The notes: generated by a model not told the origin, from the letters alone. DNA of 64,000 nucleotides from Bacteroidales bacterium SW299 (GCA_019550975.1 SDWH01000003.1:124001-188000); one strand, 5' to 3'; positions 8,643 through 17,038 are shown, numbered from the stretch's first letter. Translations and numbers: made by a program.

Positions 8643-8828
8643 ATGGCACATCCTAAAAGAAGACAATCAAAAACGAGAACTGCCAAGAGAAGAACTCACG
8701 ACAAGGCAGTTGCTCCTACTTTAGCTATCTGCCCTAACTGTGGTGCATGGCATGTTTATCACACTGTTTGTGGAGCTTGCGGTTACTATAGAGGTAAATT
8801 AGCGATTGAAAAAGAAGCTGCCCTCTAA
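8643..8828 (+). CDS. rpmF: 50S ribosomal protein L32
   Basis: A 61-residue protein with the L32 signature MAHPKRRQSKTRTAKRRTHD and a zinc ribbon formed by CPNCGAWH and CGACGYY (all four cysteines present, the C+ form that binds zinc). It is a component of the large ribosomal subunit. It lies 16 bases after the DUF177 gene in the conserved DUF177-rpmF pair and is followed by a strong terminator at 8874-8911 before fabH. Confidence 0.97.
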   Translation: MAHPKRRQSKTRTAKRRTHDKAVAPTLAICPNCGAWHVYHTVCGACGYYRGKLAIEKEAAL

Positions 8829-8873
8829 ACCGGACAGCTTGATTGAACACATCATGTGTTTGGTAAGGAATAA

Positions 8874-8911
8874 AGCCGGAGAGCCTTTTCGGCTCGTCCG
8901 GCTGTTTTTTT
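8874..8911 (+). terminator. Rho-independent terminator after rpmF
   Basis: A stem built from agccgga + gagcc pairing with ggctc + tccggct (one bulged base, loop tttt) is followed by seven T's at 8905-8911. It separates rpmF from fabH, so either read-through or a second promoter serves fabH. Confidence 0.85.
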
Positions 8912-8938
8912 ATCACTCACAGGCTTAAATTTGAAAGG

Positions 8939-9937
8939 ATGGAAAAAATTAATGCTGTAATTACAGGAGTCGGCGGATATGTTCCAGACTATGTGTTGAC
9001 AAATGAAGAATTGTCACGAATGGTTGATACCAACGACGAGTGGATTATGACACGCATCGGCGTAAAAGAAAGACGTATCTTGAATGAAGAGGGATTGGGT
9101 ACTTCCTATATGGCGCGTAAGGCAGCCAAACAATTGATGCAGAAGACGAATTCTGATCCGGATTCTATTGACTGCGTAATTGTGGCTACTACGACTCCGG
9201 ATTATCATTTCCCTTCTACTGCTTCCATTCTCTGCGACAAGTTGGGACTGAAGAACGCTTTTGCCTACGACCTTCAGGCTGCTTGCAGCGGATTTCTCTT
9301 TGCTATGGATACCGCAGCCGGACTGATTCAGTCGGGGCGTCATAAAAAAGTGATTATTGTAGGTGCCGATAAGATGTCATCGATGGTCAATTACGCTGAC
9401 AGGGCCACTTGCCCGATTTTTGGTGACGGAGCGGCGGCCTGCATGGTGGAAGCCACGACAGAAGACTGCGGAATCATGGATTCTCTGCTGAGAACCGACG
9501 GAAAAGGACTTCCTTTCCTTCACATGAAGGCCGGCGGCTCAGTCTGTCCTCCCTCTTATTTTACGATTGACAACAAGATGCATTATTTGTATCAGGAAGG
9601 AAGAACCGTATTTAAGTATGCCGTTTCAAACATGTCGGACGCTACTGCACAGATAGCTGAACGCAACGGACTGAATAAGGACAATATTAACTGGATTGTG
9701 CCTCATCAGGCTAACTTGCGCATTATTGATGCTGTGGCTTCCCGTCTTGAAGTTCCTTTGGAGAAGGTAATGATTAACATCCAGCGTTATGGAAATACCA
9801 GTGCTGCTACATTGCCTCTCTGTCTTTGGGACTATGAGAAGCAGCTTAAGAAAGGCGACAATATCATCTTCACCGCATTCGGCGCCGGATTCACTTGGGG
9901 CGCCTGCTATGTGAAGTGGGGATATGACGGAAAATGA
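8939..9937 (+). CDS. fabH: Beta-ketoacyl-ACP synthase III
   Basis: A 332-residue KAS III that condenses acetyl-CoA (or a branched primer) with malonyl-ACP to start fatty-acid synthesis. The catalytic triad is visible: Cys116 in AACSGF, His256 in VPHQANLRI and Asn286 in RYGNTSAAT. Length and motifs are normal. The ATG at 8939 follows aaagg. It lies in the conserved block DUF177-rpmF-fabH-era-der; terminators on both sides suggest it is at least partly transcribed as its own unit. Cytoplasmic. Confidence 0.96.
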   Translation: MEKINAVITGVGGYVPDYVLTNEELSRMVDTNDEWIMTRIGVKERRILNEEGLGTSYMARKAAKQLMQKTNSDPDSIDCVIVATTTPDYHFPSTASILCDKLGLKNAFAYDLQAACSGFLFAMDTAAGLIQSGRHKKVIIVGADKMSSMVNYADRATCPIFGDGAAACMVEATTEDCGIMDSLLRTDGKGLPFLHMKAGGSVCPPSYFTIDNKMHYLYQEGRTVFKYAVSNMSDATAQIAERNGLNKDNINWIVPHQANLRIIDAVASRLEVPLEKVMINIQRYGNTSAATLPLCLWDYEKQLKKGDNIIFTAFGAGFTWGACYVKWGYDGK

Positions 9938-9959
9938 TTTGAAAAATTCTTCAAATGAC

Positions 9960-9991
9960 AAAAAACGCATCCCGATCCGATGCGTTTTTTT
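9960..9991 (+). terminator. Terminator between fabH and era
   Basis: Arms aaaaaacgcat (9960-9970) and atgcgtttttt (9980-9990) around a nine-base loop, ending in seven T's. It is symmetric enough to act on either strand. Confidence 0.8.
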
Positions 9992-10016
9992 GTCTGCTAT
10001 TAAATAATTGATTGTT

Positions 10017-10898
10017 ATGCACAAAGCCGGATTTGTTAATATTGTGGGAAATCCTAATGTGGGGAAATCCACATTGATGAACTTGTTGGTGGGCGAACGT
10101 ATTTCTATCGCCACTTTCAAGGCCCAAACGACTCGTCACCGTATCATGGGAATCTTGAACACGGATGATATGCAGATCGTCTTCTCTGATACCCCTGGAG
10201 TGCTTAAGCCGAATTATAAGCTGCAGGAGTCTATGTTGAATTTCTCGGAGTCTGCGCTGGCTGATGCCGATATCCTTTTGTATGTGACTGATACGGTTGA
10301 AAAGCCAGACAAGAACATGGATTTTGTGGAGAAGGTGAAAAAAATGACGGTTCCGGTTTTAGTGCTGGTCAACAAAATTGATTTGAGCAATCAGGAGGCT
10401 TTGGTTAAACAAGTGGAGGCTTGGCATGCGCTTTTGCCTGACGCTGAGATCATTCCGATATCGGCAAAGGCGAAGTTCAATATAGACGTGGTGATGAAGC
10501 GCATCAGGGAGCTTCTGCCGGATTCGCCTCCTTATTTCGGCAAGGATCAGTGGACTGACAAGCCTGCCCGCTTTTTTGTGACTGAGATCATTCGGGAGAA
10601 AATCCTGCTTTATTACGACAAGGAGATTCCTTATTCGGTGGAAGTTGTGGTTGAAAAGTTTAAAGAAGAGCAGAAGAGCATTCACATCAATGCGGTTATT
10701 TATGTGGAGCGCGAATCACAGAAAGGAATCATTATCGGGCATAATGGTGTGGCGCTGAAGAAAGTGGCTACGGAAGCGCGGAGAGCTTTGGAGCATTTCT
10801 TTCAGAAGTCAATCTATATAGAATTTTTTGTGAAAGTCGATAAAGATTGGAGAAGTTCGGACAAAGAACTGAAAAATTTCGGCTATCAATTGGATTAA
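10017..10898 (+). CDS. era: GTPase Era
   Basis: A 293-residue Ras-like GTPase that binds the 3' end of 16S rRNA during 30S assembly. It has the G1 motif [11 protein letters not shown]3 DTPG, G4 NKID, and a C-terminal KH domain containing IIIGHNGVALKKVATEAR, which follows the GxxG pattern of RNA-binding KH folds. I chose ATG 10017; a TTG at 10008 is in frame but less likely. der follows after 33 bases. Confidence 0.96.
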   Translation: MHKAGFVNIVGNPNVGKSTLMNLLVGERISIATFKAQTTRHRIMGILNTDDMQIVFSDTPGVLKPNYKLQESMLNFSESALADADILLYVTDTVEKPDKNMDFVEKVKKMTVPVLVLVNKIDLSNQEALVKQVEAWHALLPDAEIIPISAKAKFNIDVVMKRIRELLPDSPPYFGKDQWTDKPARFFVTEIIREKILLYYDKEIPYSVEVVVEKFKEEQKSIHINAVIYVERESQKGIIIGHNGVALKKVATEARRALEHFFQKSIYIEFFVKVDKDWRSSDKELKNFGYQLD

Positions 10899-10931
10899 TC
10901 TCGGCTGCGAAGCCGTAAATGTAATAATGTT

Positions 10932-12245
10932 ATGGGAAATTTAGTAGCAATTGTAGGACGTCCCAATGTGGGGAAGTCGACACTGTTTAATCGCTTGACA
11001 CAGAGTCGCCAGGCGATTGTGAATGAACAGGCCGGTACAACCCGCGACCGCCAGTATGGAAAGTCGGAATGGGTAGGTAAGGAATTCTCAGTCGTAGATA
11101 CAGGCGGTTGGGTAGTGAACTCGGATGATATTTTTGAAGAGGAAATACGCAAGCAGGTGGTTTTGGCCATTGAAGAAGCGGATGTCATTCTGTTCGTGGT
11201 AGACGTGATGAATGGAGTGACAGACTTGGATATGGATGTGGCTAATATTCTGCGTCGTTCCAAGACTCCGGTGATTGTGGTGGCAAACAAGACAGACAAT
11301 AATATGTTGCAGTATAATGCGGCAGAGTTTTATTCGCTTGGTTTGGGCGATCCGTATTGTATTTCTGCAATGAGCGGAAGCGGTACGGGCGAACTGCTCG
11401 ATTGCATTCTGAGCAAGTTCAGGAAGGAGGCCTCGGAAATCCTGGATGAGGATATACCTCGTTTTGCTGTAGTGGGACGCCCGAATGTGGGAAAGTCATC
11501 CATCGTGAACGCATTCATCGGAGAAGAACGGAACATCGTGACTGAGATAGCTGGCACGACCCGTGATTCGATTTATACGCGTTATAATAAGTTCGGCTTT
11601 GATTTTTATTTGGTTGATACGGCAGGTATCCGTAAAAAGAATAAGGTGACCGAAGACTTGGAGTATTATTCAGTGATCCGTTCCATCCGTTCGATAGAAA
11701 ATGCAGATGTCTGTATTCTGATGCTTGATGCTACCCGTGGGATAGAGGGACAGGACCTGAATATCTTTTCATTGATTCAGCGTAATCAGAAAGGTTTGGT
11801 GGTTGTTGTAAACAAGTGGGATTTGGTTGAGGTAAAGACGGATGCGGTTATGAAGGGGTACGAAGATGCAATCCGCAATCGCCTGGCTCCTTTCACAGAC
11901 TTTCCGATAATCTTTACTTCTGCTTTGACTAAACAGCGCATCTTTAGAGTGCTTGAAACAGCGACGGAAGTATATAAGGCGCGCACGACAAAAATATCAA
12001 CGGCCCGTCTGAATGAAGAGATGCTTCCTTTGATTGAGGCTTATCCGCCTCCTTCGAACAAGGGCAAATACATAAAGATCAAGTACGTGACTCAATTGCC
12101 TAACACGAGGATTCCTTCGTTTGTGTTCTTTGCGAATCTTCCGCAATATGTGAAAGAACCTTACAAGCGTTTCCTTGAGAACAAGATTCGCGAGCGCTGG
12201 AATCTGTCGGGGACTCCGATAAATATTTTTATTCGTCAGAAATAA
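10932..12245 (+). CDS. der: GTPase Der (EngA)
   Basis: A 437-residue ribosome-assembly GTPase with the family's unique double G-domain. The first begins with [16 protein letters not shown] and the second with [15 protein letters not shown]4 motifs ANKTD and VNKWD are both present, and a C-terminal KH-like domain ends PINIFIRQK. It acts on 50S subunit maturation. It lies directly after era, and a terminator follows at 12266. Confidence 0.96.
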   Translation: MGNLVAIVGRPNVGKSTLFNRLTQSRQAIVNEQAGTTRDRQYGKSEWVGKEFSVVDTGGWVVNSDDIFEEEIRKQVVLAIEEADVILFVVDVMNGVTDLDMDVANILRRSKTPVIVVANKTDNNMLQYNAAEFYSLGLGDPYCISAMSGSGTGELLDCILSKFRKEASEILDEDIPRFAVVGRPNVGKSSIVNAFIGEERNIVTEIAGTTRDSIYTRYNKFGFDFYLVDTAGIRKKNKVTEDLEYYSVIRSIRSIENADVCILMLDATRGIEGQDLNIFSLIQRNQKGLVVVVNKWDLVEVKTDAVMKGYEDAIRNRLAPFTDFPIIFTSALTKQRIFRVLETATEVYKARTTKISTARLNEEMLPLIEAYPPPSNKGKYIKIKYVTQLPNTRIPSFVFFANLPQYVKEPYKRFLENKIRERWNLSGTPINIFIRQK

Positions 12246-12265
12246 TATTCATACCAGTGTAGGAG

Positions 12266-12312
12266 AAGAGGTGTAAAGATGGCTGTAGAAAGCATTTTTG
12301 CACCTCTTTTTA
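12266..12312 (+). terminator. Terminator after der
   Basis: Arms agaggtg (12267-12273) and cacctct (12301-12307), with a partly paired inner region (gtaaag / ttttg), followed by tttttatt. Confidence 0.65.
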
Positions 12313-12341
12313 TTGAAATGAAGAAAAAAACGGGCATTTTA

Positions 12342-12372
12342 TTTGTGTTTTGCCGGAAAGTTTATACCTTTG
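12342..12372 (+). promoter_or_regulatory. Promoter of tRNA-Leu
   Basis: TTTG at 12342-12345 and TACCTTTG at 12365-12372, spacer 19 bases, 20 bases upstream of the mature tRNA. Confidence 0.7.
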
Positions 12373-12391
12373 CACCGCAATTCAGTGGAAT

Positions 12392-12475
12392 GCCCAGATG
12401 GCGGAATCGGTAGACGCGCTGGTCTCAAACACCAGTGGAGTAACATCCATCCCGGTTCGACCCCGGGTCTGGGTA
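12392..12475 (+). tRNA. tRNA-Leu (anticodon CAA)
   Basis: A class II tRNA of 84 bases with a long variable arm. The acceptor arm pairs gcccaga with tctgggt, discriminator A. The anticodon stem ctggt/accag holds loop ctcaaac, giving anticodon CAA, which reads UUG. The T arm contains ggttcgacc. CCA is not encoded. Confidence 0.95.
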
Positions 12476-12480
12476 CAAGG

Positions 12481-12532
12481 ATAAAAGCTAAGTATTGATA
12501 AGTCAATCGCTTAGCTTTTTTTCTTTTTGTCT
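12481..12532 (+). terminator. Terminator after tRNA-Leu; left copy of a 50-bp direct repeat
   Basis: The hairpin pairs aaagctaag (12484-12492) with cttagcttt (12510-12518), followed by T's. The whole 12481-12532 stretch is repeated at 13511-13560 with three substitutions and a two-base length difference, so the two copies bracket the Fic gene. See the matching feature at 13511. Confidence 0.8.
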
Positions 12533-12591
12533 AAACTTTCCCATATTTTCTCCACACGTGCAAAAAAATATTGTAGTAAGTAGTTGTTTTC

Positions 12592-12623
12592 TTTGGATGC
12601 ACAAAACAAATGCAGTACCTTTG
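12592..12623 (+). promoter_or_regulatory. Promoter of the Fic gene
   Basis: TTTG at 12592-12595 and TACCTTTG at 12616-12623 with a 20-base spacer, 31 bases before the ATG at 12655. Confidence 0.7.
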
Positions 12624-12654
12624 AAAAGAAATAAATCCCATTAAATAAAAGTCA

Positions 12655-13464
12655 ATGGAACAAGGTGTTTGGCATGAGATTGAACTGTTGTACCAGAAGT
12701 TCCAGCAACTTGGTATCAGTGAAGCGGTGGACTATGAGAAGTACTACCTCTATTCTCTTATTACCCATTCTACAGCGATTGAGGGTTCAACACTTACCGA
12801 AGTGGAGGCGCAAATGCTTTTCGATGAGGGTCTGACTGCCAAAGGAAAGCCATTGGTATATCACTTGATGAATGAGGACTTAAAGAAAGCATACGAGCTT
12901 GCCAAAGAAGAAGCCGAACATAAAGAACCCATCACATCAGTATTTTTACAGAGATTGAATGCTGTGTTGATGCGTACTACAGGCAGTACCTATAATGTAA
13001 TGGGTGGCTCTTTTGATTCTTCCAAAGGCGAATTCCGTTTGTGTGGTGTTACAGCTGGCATTGGTGGACGTTCTTATATGGGTTATCAGAAAGTCCCTGC
13101 CAAAGTAGATGAACTTTGCGCTTTATTGCAGGAAAAGCAAAAGGCTGTGGGAACATTCCGGGAACAATACGAACTAAGCTTCAATGCCCATCTTAACTTA
13201 GTAGCCATTCATCCGTGGGTAGATGGCAACGGAAGAACCGCCCGCCTGCTGATGAATTACATTCAGTTCTGCTACAATCTTCTTCCAACTAAAATATTCA
13301 AGGAAAATAGAGAAGAATATATACTTTCCCTGCACCAATGTCAGGACGAAGAAACGAATCAGCCGTTTTTGGACTTTATGGCTGGTCAGCTAAAGAAATC
13401 TCTCTCTTTGGAGGTTGAGCGGTTTAATGCTTCGCAGAAGAGAGGGGTTAGCTTTCTGTTTTAG
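12655..13464 (+). CDS. Fic-domain protein (probable AMP-transferase) with internal inhibitory helix
   Basis: A 269-residue protein. The Fic core motif is complete: HPWVDGNGRTAR at 186-197, including the catalytic His186 and the GNGR anion-binding loop. Upstream, STAIEGS at 39-45 fits the inhibitory (S/T)xxxE(G/N) motif, with Glu43 expected to block productive ATP binding, the arrangement of class II (N-terminal) Fic proteins. Family members usually transfer AMP to a target protein; the target here is unknown. There is no signal peptide. It has its own promoter and stands between two copies of the same terminator next to tRNA-Leu, which looks like a gained gene. No separate antitoxin is needed when the inhibitory helix is internal. 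Confidence 0.9.
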   Translation: MEQGVWHEIELLYQKFQQLGISEAVDYEKYYLYSLITHSTAIEGSTLTEVEAQMLFDEGLTAKGKPLVYHLMNEDLKKAYELAKEEAEHKEPITSVFLQRLNAVLMRTTGSTYNVMGGSFDSSKGEFRLCGVTAGIGGRSYMGYQKVPAKVDELCALLQEKQKAVGTFREQYELSFNAHLNLVAIHPWVDGNGRTARLLMNYIQFCYNLLPTKIFKENREEYILSLHQCQDEETNQPFLDFMAGQLKKSLSLEVERFNASQKRGVSFLF

Positions 13465-13510
13465 TCTTTTCTTATTTTTGGAGGCATTTACTGAATATCC
13501 CTGAATAACA

Positions 13511-13560
13511 ATAAAAGCTAAGTACTGATAAGTCAATTACTTAGCTTTTTCTTTTTGTCT
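13511..13560 (+). terminator. Terminator after the Fic gene; right copy of the 50-bp direct repeat
   Basis: The same hairpin (aaagctaag ... cttagcttt) and following ctttttgtct as at 12481-12532, differing at three positions in about 50. A duplicated terminator on both sides of one gene suggests that the gene arrived by recombination through this sequence, or that a tandem duplication carried it. Confidence 0.8.
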
Positions 13561-13630
13561 GAATATCCCCTCTGACTTTTCCGCTTAATTTTATGTTCTG
13601 ATATGCCTAAGAATTAGGTAAGGATTACCG

Positions 13631-14371
13631 TTATGAGTTTAAAGTAAACTTGCATTTGGGGAAATTTGAGCACCCATAGAAAGAGCCGTATTTGCCTTGC
13701 CGCAAAACAAGCTGTCCTCCGCATTGGGGACAGATGCCCTGACTTATGAGGCTTGAACTTCTGTATTGTCGTGCTTTTGCGTTGTGCTTATGTTGTTTTA
13801 GCTTGTTCTTATCACCAATTATGCGATTTTGGTTGATTGTCCGTATTATCCAATCGATGGTTTCCCGATCAAGAACGGAGGTCTTGTATTGTCGGATCGC
13901 ACGTTTAAGGTTATGTCTGTTTACAACAATACTGTTATTGGCATGCACTTTTAATGCCGCGCTGTTATTGAAAACGACAATCGGAATAAAAAGTATATTT
14001 GCCGAACCTTTGAACAGGTGACGTAAAAATCTCACATGTCCGGCATTTTGCTTTATCGGATTGTAAAACTGGTGTTTGCTTTTATAAATGGTTTGTGTCC
14101 AGTATTCGCTGTTCTCGCCACCTGAAATCCAGCCTTTATATCCCTTTGTCTCAATGACAAAGACACCATAAGGCGAAACTACGATATGGTCGATTTGTGT
14201 TGAATGTTCATTGTCTTCGAACAGCAGATTATTGAACACGACGTATTCTTCAGGCAGTTTCTGAATTTTGTTTCTTACAAGCTTTTCAGAATACTTGCCT
14301 TTCCACATCGGCATCTTTAATTTAATGAAGATCACCGCTGCAAAAAATAGAATGATGCCGGCGATATACAT
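13631..14371 (-). CDS. Membrane-anchored NERD-domain protein with topoisomerase-type zinc finger
   Basis: A 246-residue protein. An N-terminal membrane helix (IAGIILFFAAVIFI, about 3-16) is followed by a NERD nuclease-related domain (about 28-145) with the characteristic acidic residues and lysine: E in YSEKLVRN, D in TQIDHIVVS, and E-x-K in FVIETKG. The C-terminal 35 residues form a zinc ribbon of the topoisomerase type (CPQCGGQLVLRQGKYGSFYG, then CSNFPKC). The NERD fold is related to restriction-like nucleases, but a biological role is not established. It stands convergent to the Fic gene and is transcribed alone. Confidence 0.85.
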   Translation of the reverse strand: MYIAGIILFFAAVIFIKLKMPMWKGKYSEKLVRNKIQKLPEEYVVFNNLLFEDNEHSTQIDHIVVSPYGVFVIETKGYKGWISGGENSEYWTQTIYKSKHQFYNPIKQNAGHVRFLRHLFKGSANILFIPIVVFNNSAALKVHANNSIVVNRHNLKRAIRQYKTSVLDRETIDWIIRTINQNRIIGDKNKLKQHKHNAKARQYRSSSLISQGICPQCGGQLVLRQGKYGSFYGCSNFPKCKFTLNS

Positions 14372-14572
14372 ATTATTGAATGAACAGATTCTTTTTATTT
14401 ATCTTTTACCTGCTTTGAATCCCCATTGGACATGCCGTCTTCTTCCTGTAGCCTTATCCAAGAAAGATATTCTGCTGTAAAGATACATAATTTTCCCATT
14501 GTTCCTTGAATTATTCTTATTAACCGGACTTTTTTTAACTTTGAAGATTTCATTCTTGATTTCTATTCTTCA

Positions 14573-14603
14573 GTTGCTTTTTGTCGGATTATTATTACTT
14601 TTG
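14573..14603 (+). promoter_or_regulatory. Promoter of the VOC/GNAT pair
   Basis: GTTG at 14573-14576 and TACTTTTG at 14596-14603 (TAnnTTTG), spacer 19 bases. The leader runs about 65 bases to the ATG at 14677. Confidence 0.5.
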
Positions 14604-14676
14604 TAATCAGACAATAAATCGGACTGGCTGGGTCAGTCCGGTACCTGAATGTGTAATTTATAGAAGAGGGGAATTT

Positions 14677-15060
14677 ATGAAACTTGATCATGTGGCGATG
14701 TATGTGAATGACTTGGAAGCTGCCCGGGATTTCTTTATCCGTTATTTTGGGGCGGTGTCAAACGAGATGTATCATAACCCGCGGACAGGGCTGAAGACTT
14801 ACTTCCTTTCTTTTGACCGTGGAGCGCGGCTGGAAATCATGTCGCGCCCGGATATGGCGGACCTGCCTAAAGATCCTTTGCGGACAGGACTTGTCCACCT
14901 TGCTTTTTGCGTGGGAGGGAAAGAAAAAGTCGATCAGCTGACGGAGCGTCTTCGTGCTGACGGTTATGCGGTTGTCAGCGGTCCGCGCATTACGGGCGAC
15001 GGTTATTATGAAAGCTGCATTGAAGGGCCGGAAGGCAATCTGGTGGAAATCTCAGAATGA
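14677..15060 (+). CDS. VOC-superfamily protein (glyoxalase/dioxygenase fold)
   Basis: A 127-residue protein starting at ATG 14677 after agaggg; upstream in-frame codons overlap the promoter and are unlikely. The start MKLDHVAMYVNDLEAARDFF and end GPEGNLVEISE carry the His and Glu metal ligands typical of vicinal-oxygen-chelate enzymes. The middle has HLAFCVG, another usual ligand position. Substrate cannot be told; members include glyoxalase I and antibiotic-resistance proteins. The next gene begins 12 bases later, suggesting co-transcription. Confidence 0.85.
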   Translation: MKLDHVAMYVNDLEAARDFFIRYFGAVSNEMYHNPRTGLKTYFLSFDRGARLEIMSRPDMADLPKDPLRTGLVHLAFCVGGKEKVDQLTERLRADGYAVVSGPRITGDGYYESCIEGPEGNLVEISE

Positions 15061-15072
15061 AAAGGCAGTGTT

Positions 15073-16107
15073 ATGAGCAATTGTTTGGAAACTTCTCGTC
15101 TTATTCTCCGTCCTTGGCAAGAAGCCGATGCGGAATCCCTCTATAAATATGCCAAAGATCCGGCCGTCGGTCCTGTTGCCGGATGGCCGCCTCATGCGTC
15201 GGTTGAACATAGCCGCGAGATTATCCGCACCGTTTTTTCGGAGCCGGAAACGTATGCGGTGGTGCTGAAAGAAACGGGCGAGCCGGTGGGAAGTGCAGGC
15301 ATCATGCGCGGAGATGGAATGCACAGCGCAGATATGCAGGCTGATGAGGCTGAAATCGGTTACTGGATCGGCGTTCCTTATTGGGGAAAAGGCATGATTC
15401 CGGAGGCCGTGCGTTGCCTGTTGCGCAGATGTTTTGCCGATTTGGGCATGTCGGCCGTATGGTGCGGCTTTTATGACGGGAACAGGCAATCGCAGCGGGT
15501 AATGGAGAAGTGCGGGCTTACGTATCATCATACAGAAACAGGCAAAGTTTCTCCTTTGGGAGATGTGCGTACAGAGCATTTCATGCGGATAACTGCGGAA
15601 GAGTGGAACTTACGTAACGGAATCTTGAGGGATTCTCCGGATCTGAACGATTCTCCTGAGATTTGTCTTGTTTCTTCGGATAAGAAACGGTATCTCTCTC
15701 TTCTGCTTCTTGCCGACGAACAAGAGTCGATGATCGACCGTTACCTGGAACGGGGCGATCTGTATGTCATGCGGGATAAGCAGGCGCATGACGCTTTTGC
15801 CGTGGCGGTCGTTACGCTTGAGGGAGAAGGTGTTTGCGAATTGAAGAATCTGGCTGTATCTCCGCAATGCCAGCGCAAGGGGATGGGGAAGCGGATGGTG
15901 GAATACCTTTTCGGACGTTATAAGGGAATGTGTCATACGATGCTTGTCGGTACGGGCGACAGCCGGCAGACTGTCGGTTTCTATCTGAGCTGCGGTTTCA
16001 CCTATTCGCATACGGTGCCCGACTTTTTTACGCAGCATTATGATCATCTTATCGTAGAGGAAGGACAGGTGTTGCGTGATATGCTTTATTTCCGCCGGAC
16101 CTTGTGA
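15073..16107 (+). CDS. Fusion of two GNAT acetyltransferase domains
   Basis: A 344-residue protein. Residues 1-170 are a RimJ/RimL-type GNAT (LETSRLILRPW, then EAEIGYWIGVPYWGKGMIPEA and VMEKCGL). Residues 195-344 are a second, differently built GNAT with ELKNLAVSPQCQRKGMGKRM, the acetyl-CoA binding (Q/R)xxGxG/A motif. Most family members carry only one domain. The double arrangement in one frame with a short linker is a genuine fusion, because there is no internal start/stop pair. It lies in an operon with the VOC gene. Targets are unknown. Confidence 0.85.
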   Translation: MSNCLETSRLILRPWQEADAESLYKYAKDPAVGPVAGWPPHASVEHSREIIRTVFSEPETYAVVLKETGEPVGSAGIMRGDGMHSADMQADEAEIGYWIGVPYWGKGMIPEAVRCLLRRCFADLGMSAVWCGFYDGNRQSQRVMEKCGLTYHHTETGKVSPLGDVRTEHFMRITAEEWNLRNGILRDSPDLNDSPEICLVSSDKKRYLSLLLLADEQESMIDRYLERGDLYVMRDKQAHDAFAVAVVTLEGEGVCELKNLAVSPQCQRKGMGKRMVEYLFGRYKGMCHTMLVGTGDSRQTVGFYLSCGFTYSHTVPDFFTQHYDHLIVEEGQVLRDMLYFRRTL

Positions 16108-16135
16108 TGAGAGGGCGGATGGCATTGCCGGCTCC

Positions 16136-16585
16136 TTATTTTGCGTCCAGGCGATACCGTTCGAGCCTTTCGTTCAGGATGTTGCATATCTCCGGAAGGT
16201 TGTCAAGCATAACGCTGAGCAGGCCGGTGGGAACATTTCCCTTCTTCCGCGAATAAGCCGCATAAATCTGGCTTCCTGCTACATAGAAAAATCCGATGTC
16301 TTCAAACATGAATGTCTTGTATCCGAATCTGATGGGAACCAGCACCTTAAGACGGTCCTTGTGAATGGTTGCCCAAGGCCGGCTGAACAGCCGAAGCATC
16401 GTATATCCCAATGAAACGACAAAGCCTGCTCCGAAGAAAGCGGCACCTGAATAGCCGATGATGACATGGAGCGGATAGGTGTCATGAGCCATAAACCATC
16501 CTCCATAAACGAATAGGGCGCATCCCACCGATAGGGTCAAGCTTTTCAATGTGCTTGGATATATTTTTATTGTTAATCTGTTCAT
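16136..16585 (-). CDS. Small membrane protein resembling the STM3941 family
   Basis: A 149-residue protein with two predicted membrane helices (about 17-35 and 40-62), followed by a soluble C-terminal part with a PH-like feel (RPWATIHKDRLKVLVPIRFG ... FEDIGFFYV). The layout matches the STM3941-like family of unknown function; I am moderately sure of the family. A -7 box lies only six bases upstream of the start codon, so the transcript may have almost no leader. Confidence 0.65.
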   Translation of the reverse strand: MNRLTIKIYPSTLKSLTLSVGCALFVYGGWFMAHDTYPLHVIIGYSGAAFFGAGFVVSLGYTMLRLFSRPWATIHKDRLKVLVPIRFGYKTFMFEDIGFFYVAGSQIYAAYSRKKGNVPTGLLSVMLDNLPEICNILNERLERYRLDAK

Positions 16586-16590
16586 AACTT

Positions 16591-16598
16591 CAAAGGTA
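16591..16598 (-). promoter_or_regulatory. -7 box immediately before the small membrane protein
   Basis: The minus strand reads TACCTTTG. Its last base is at 16591 and the ATG begins at 16585, so transcription would start at or next to the start codon. Confidence 0.55.
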
Positions 16599-16860
16599 AC
16601 TTTTTTCTGAACGTGCCGGAATGTTGGGCCGTAAAATTTGAAATATTTGGGCGACTGATCAGGACAGGTTCAAAATGGGGGGTAAAATTACCGTATAAAA
16701 GAATAAAACGACAGATTGTTAACGTTTTTTGGCAGAAAAAAGCCCGGGTGGTCGTGTGTCAGGTCTTTCTCTTTCCGCTTTTTTGAGAAAAATGTAAATC
16801 GGCCGGGCGGTGGAATAAAAGCAGGTTCCCGTTCCGGAAACTTCAGAATGCGGTTGTGAA

Positions 16861-16954
16861 AACTTCAAACGGCGATGTGGTCTGTATAAACCACGTCGCC
16901 GTTTGTGCAGACCACGTTGTCGTTTCTATAAGCCACGATGCGGTTTACAGAATG
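16861..16954 (+). repeat. Interspersed four-palindrome element, copy 1
   Basis: Four 17-bp units at 16867-16883 (AAACGGCGATGTGGTCT), 16888-16904 (AAACCACGTCGCCGTTT), 16909-16925 (AGACCACGTTGTCGTTT) and 16930-16946 (AAGCCACGATGCGGTTT), separated by gtat, gtgc and ctat. It is preceded by aacttc and followed by acagaatg. Units 1 and 2 can also pair with each other along their whole length apart from one C-A mismatch and one G-T pair. The element lies in the 453-base gap between two minus-strand genes; apart from it and the promoter at 16591, I see nothing else in that gap. Confidence 0.9.
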
Positions 16955-17038
16955 TGTCGGAGAATCTGCATCTTTTGTCCGAGGCGTTGAAGAAAAGTCC
17001 TGCCGCGGTCTGACAGATATAGGATTGGCCGGTTCGGT

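Noticed and set aside
12392..13560. Integration of a phage or large island at tRNA-Leu
   Set aside because: The repeated sequence lies after the tRNA, not within it, no integrase is nearby, and only one gene lies between the copies.
16867..16946. CRISPR array
   Set aside because: The 17-bp units are variable, the spacers only four bases long, there are always four units and no cas genes.
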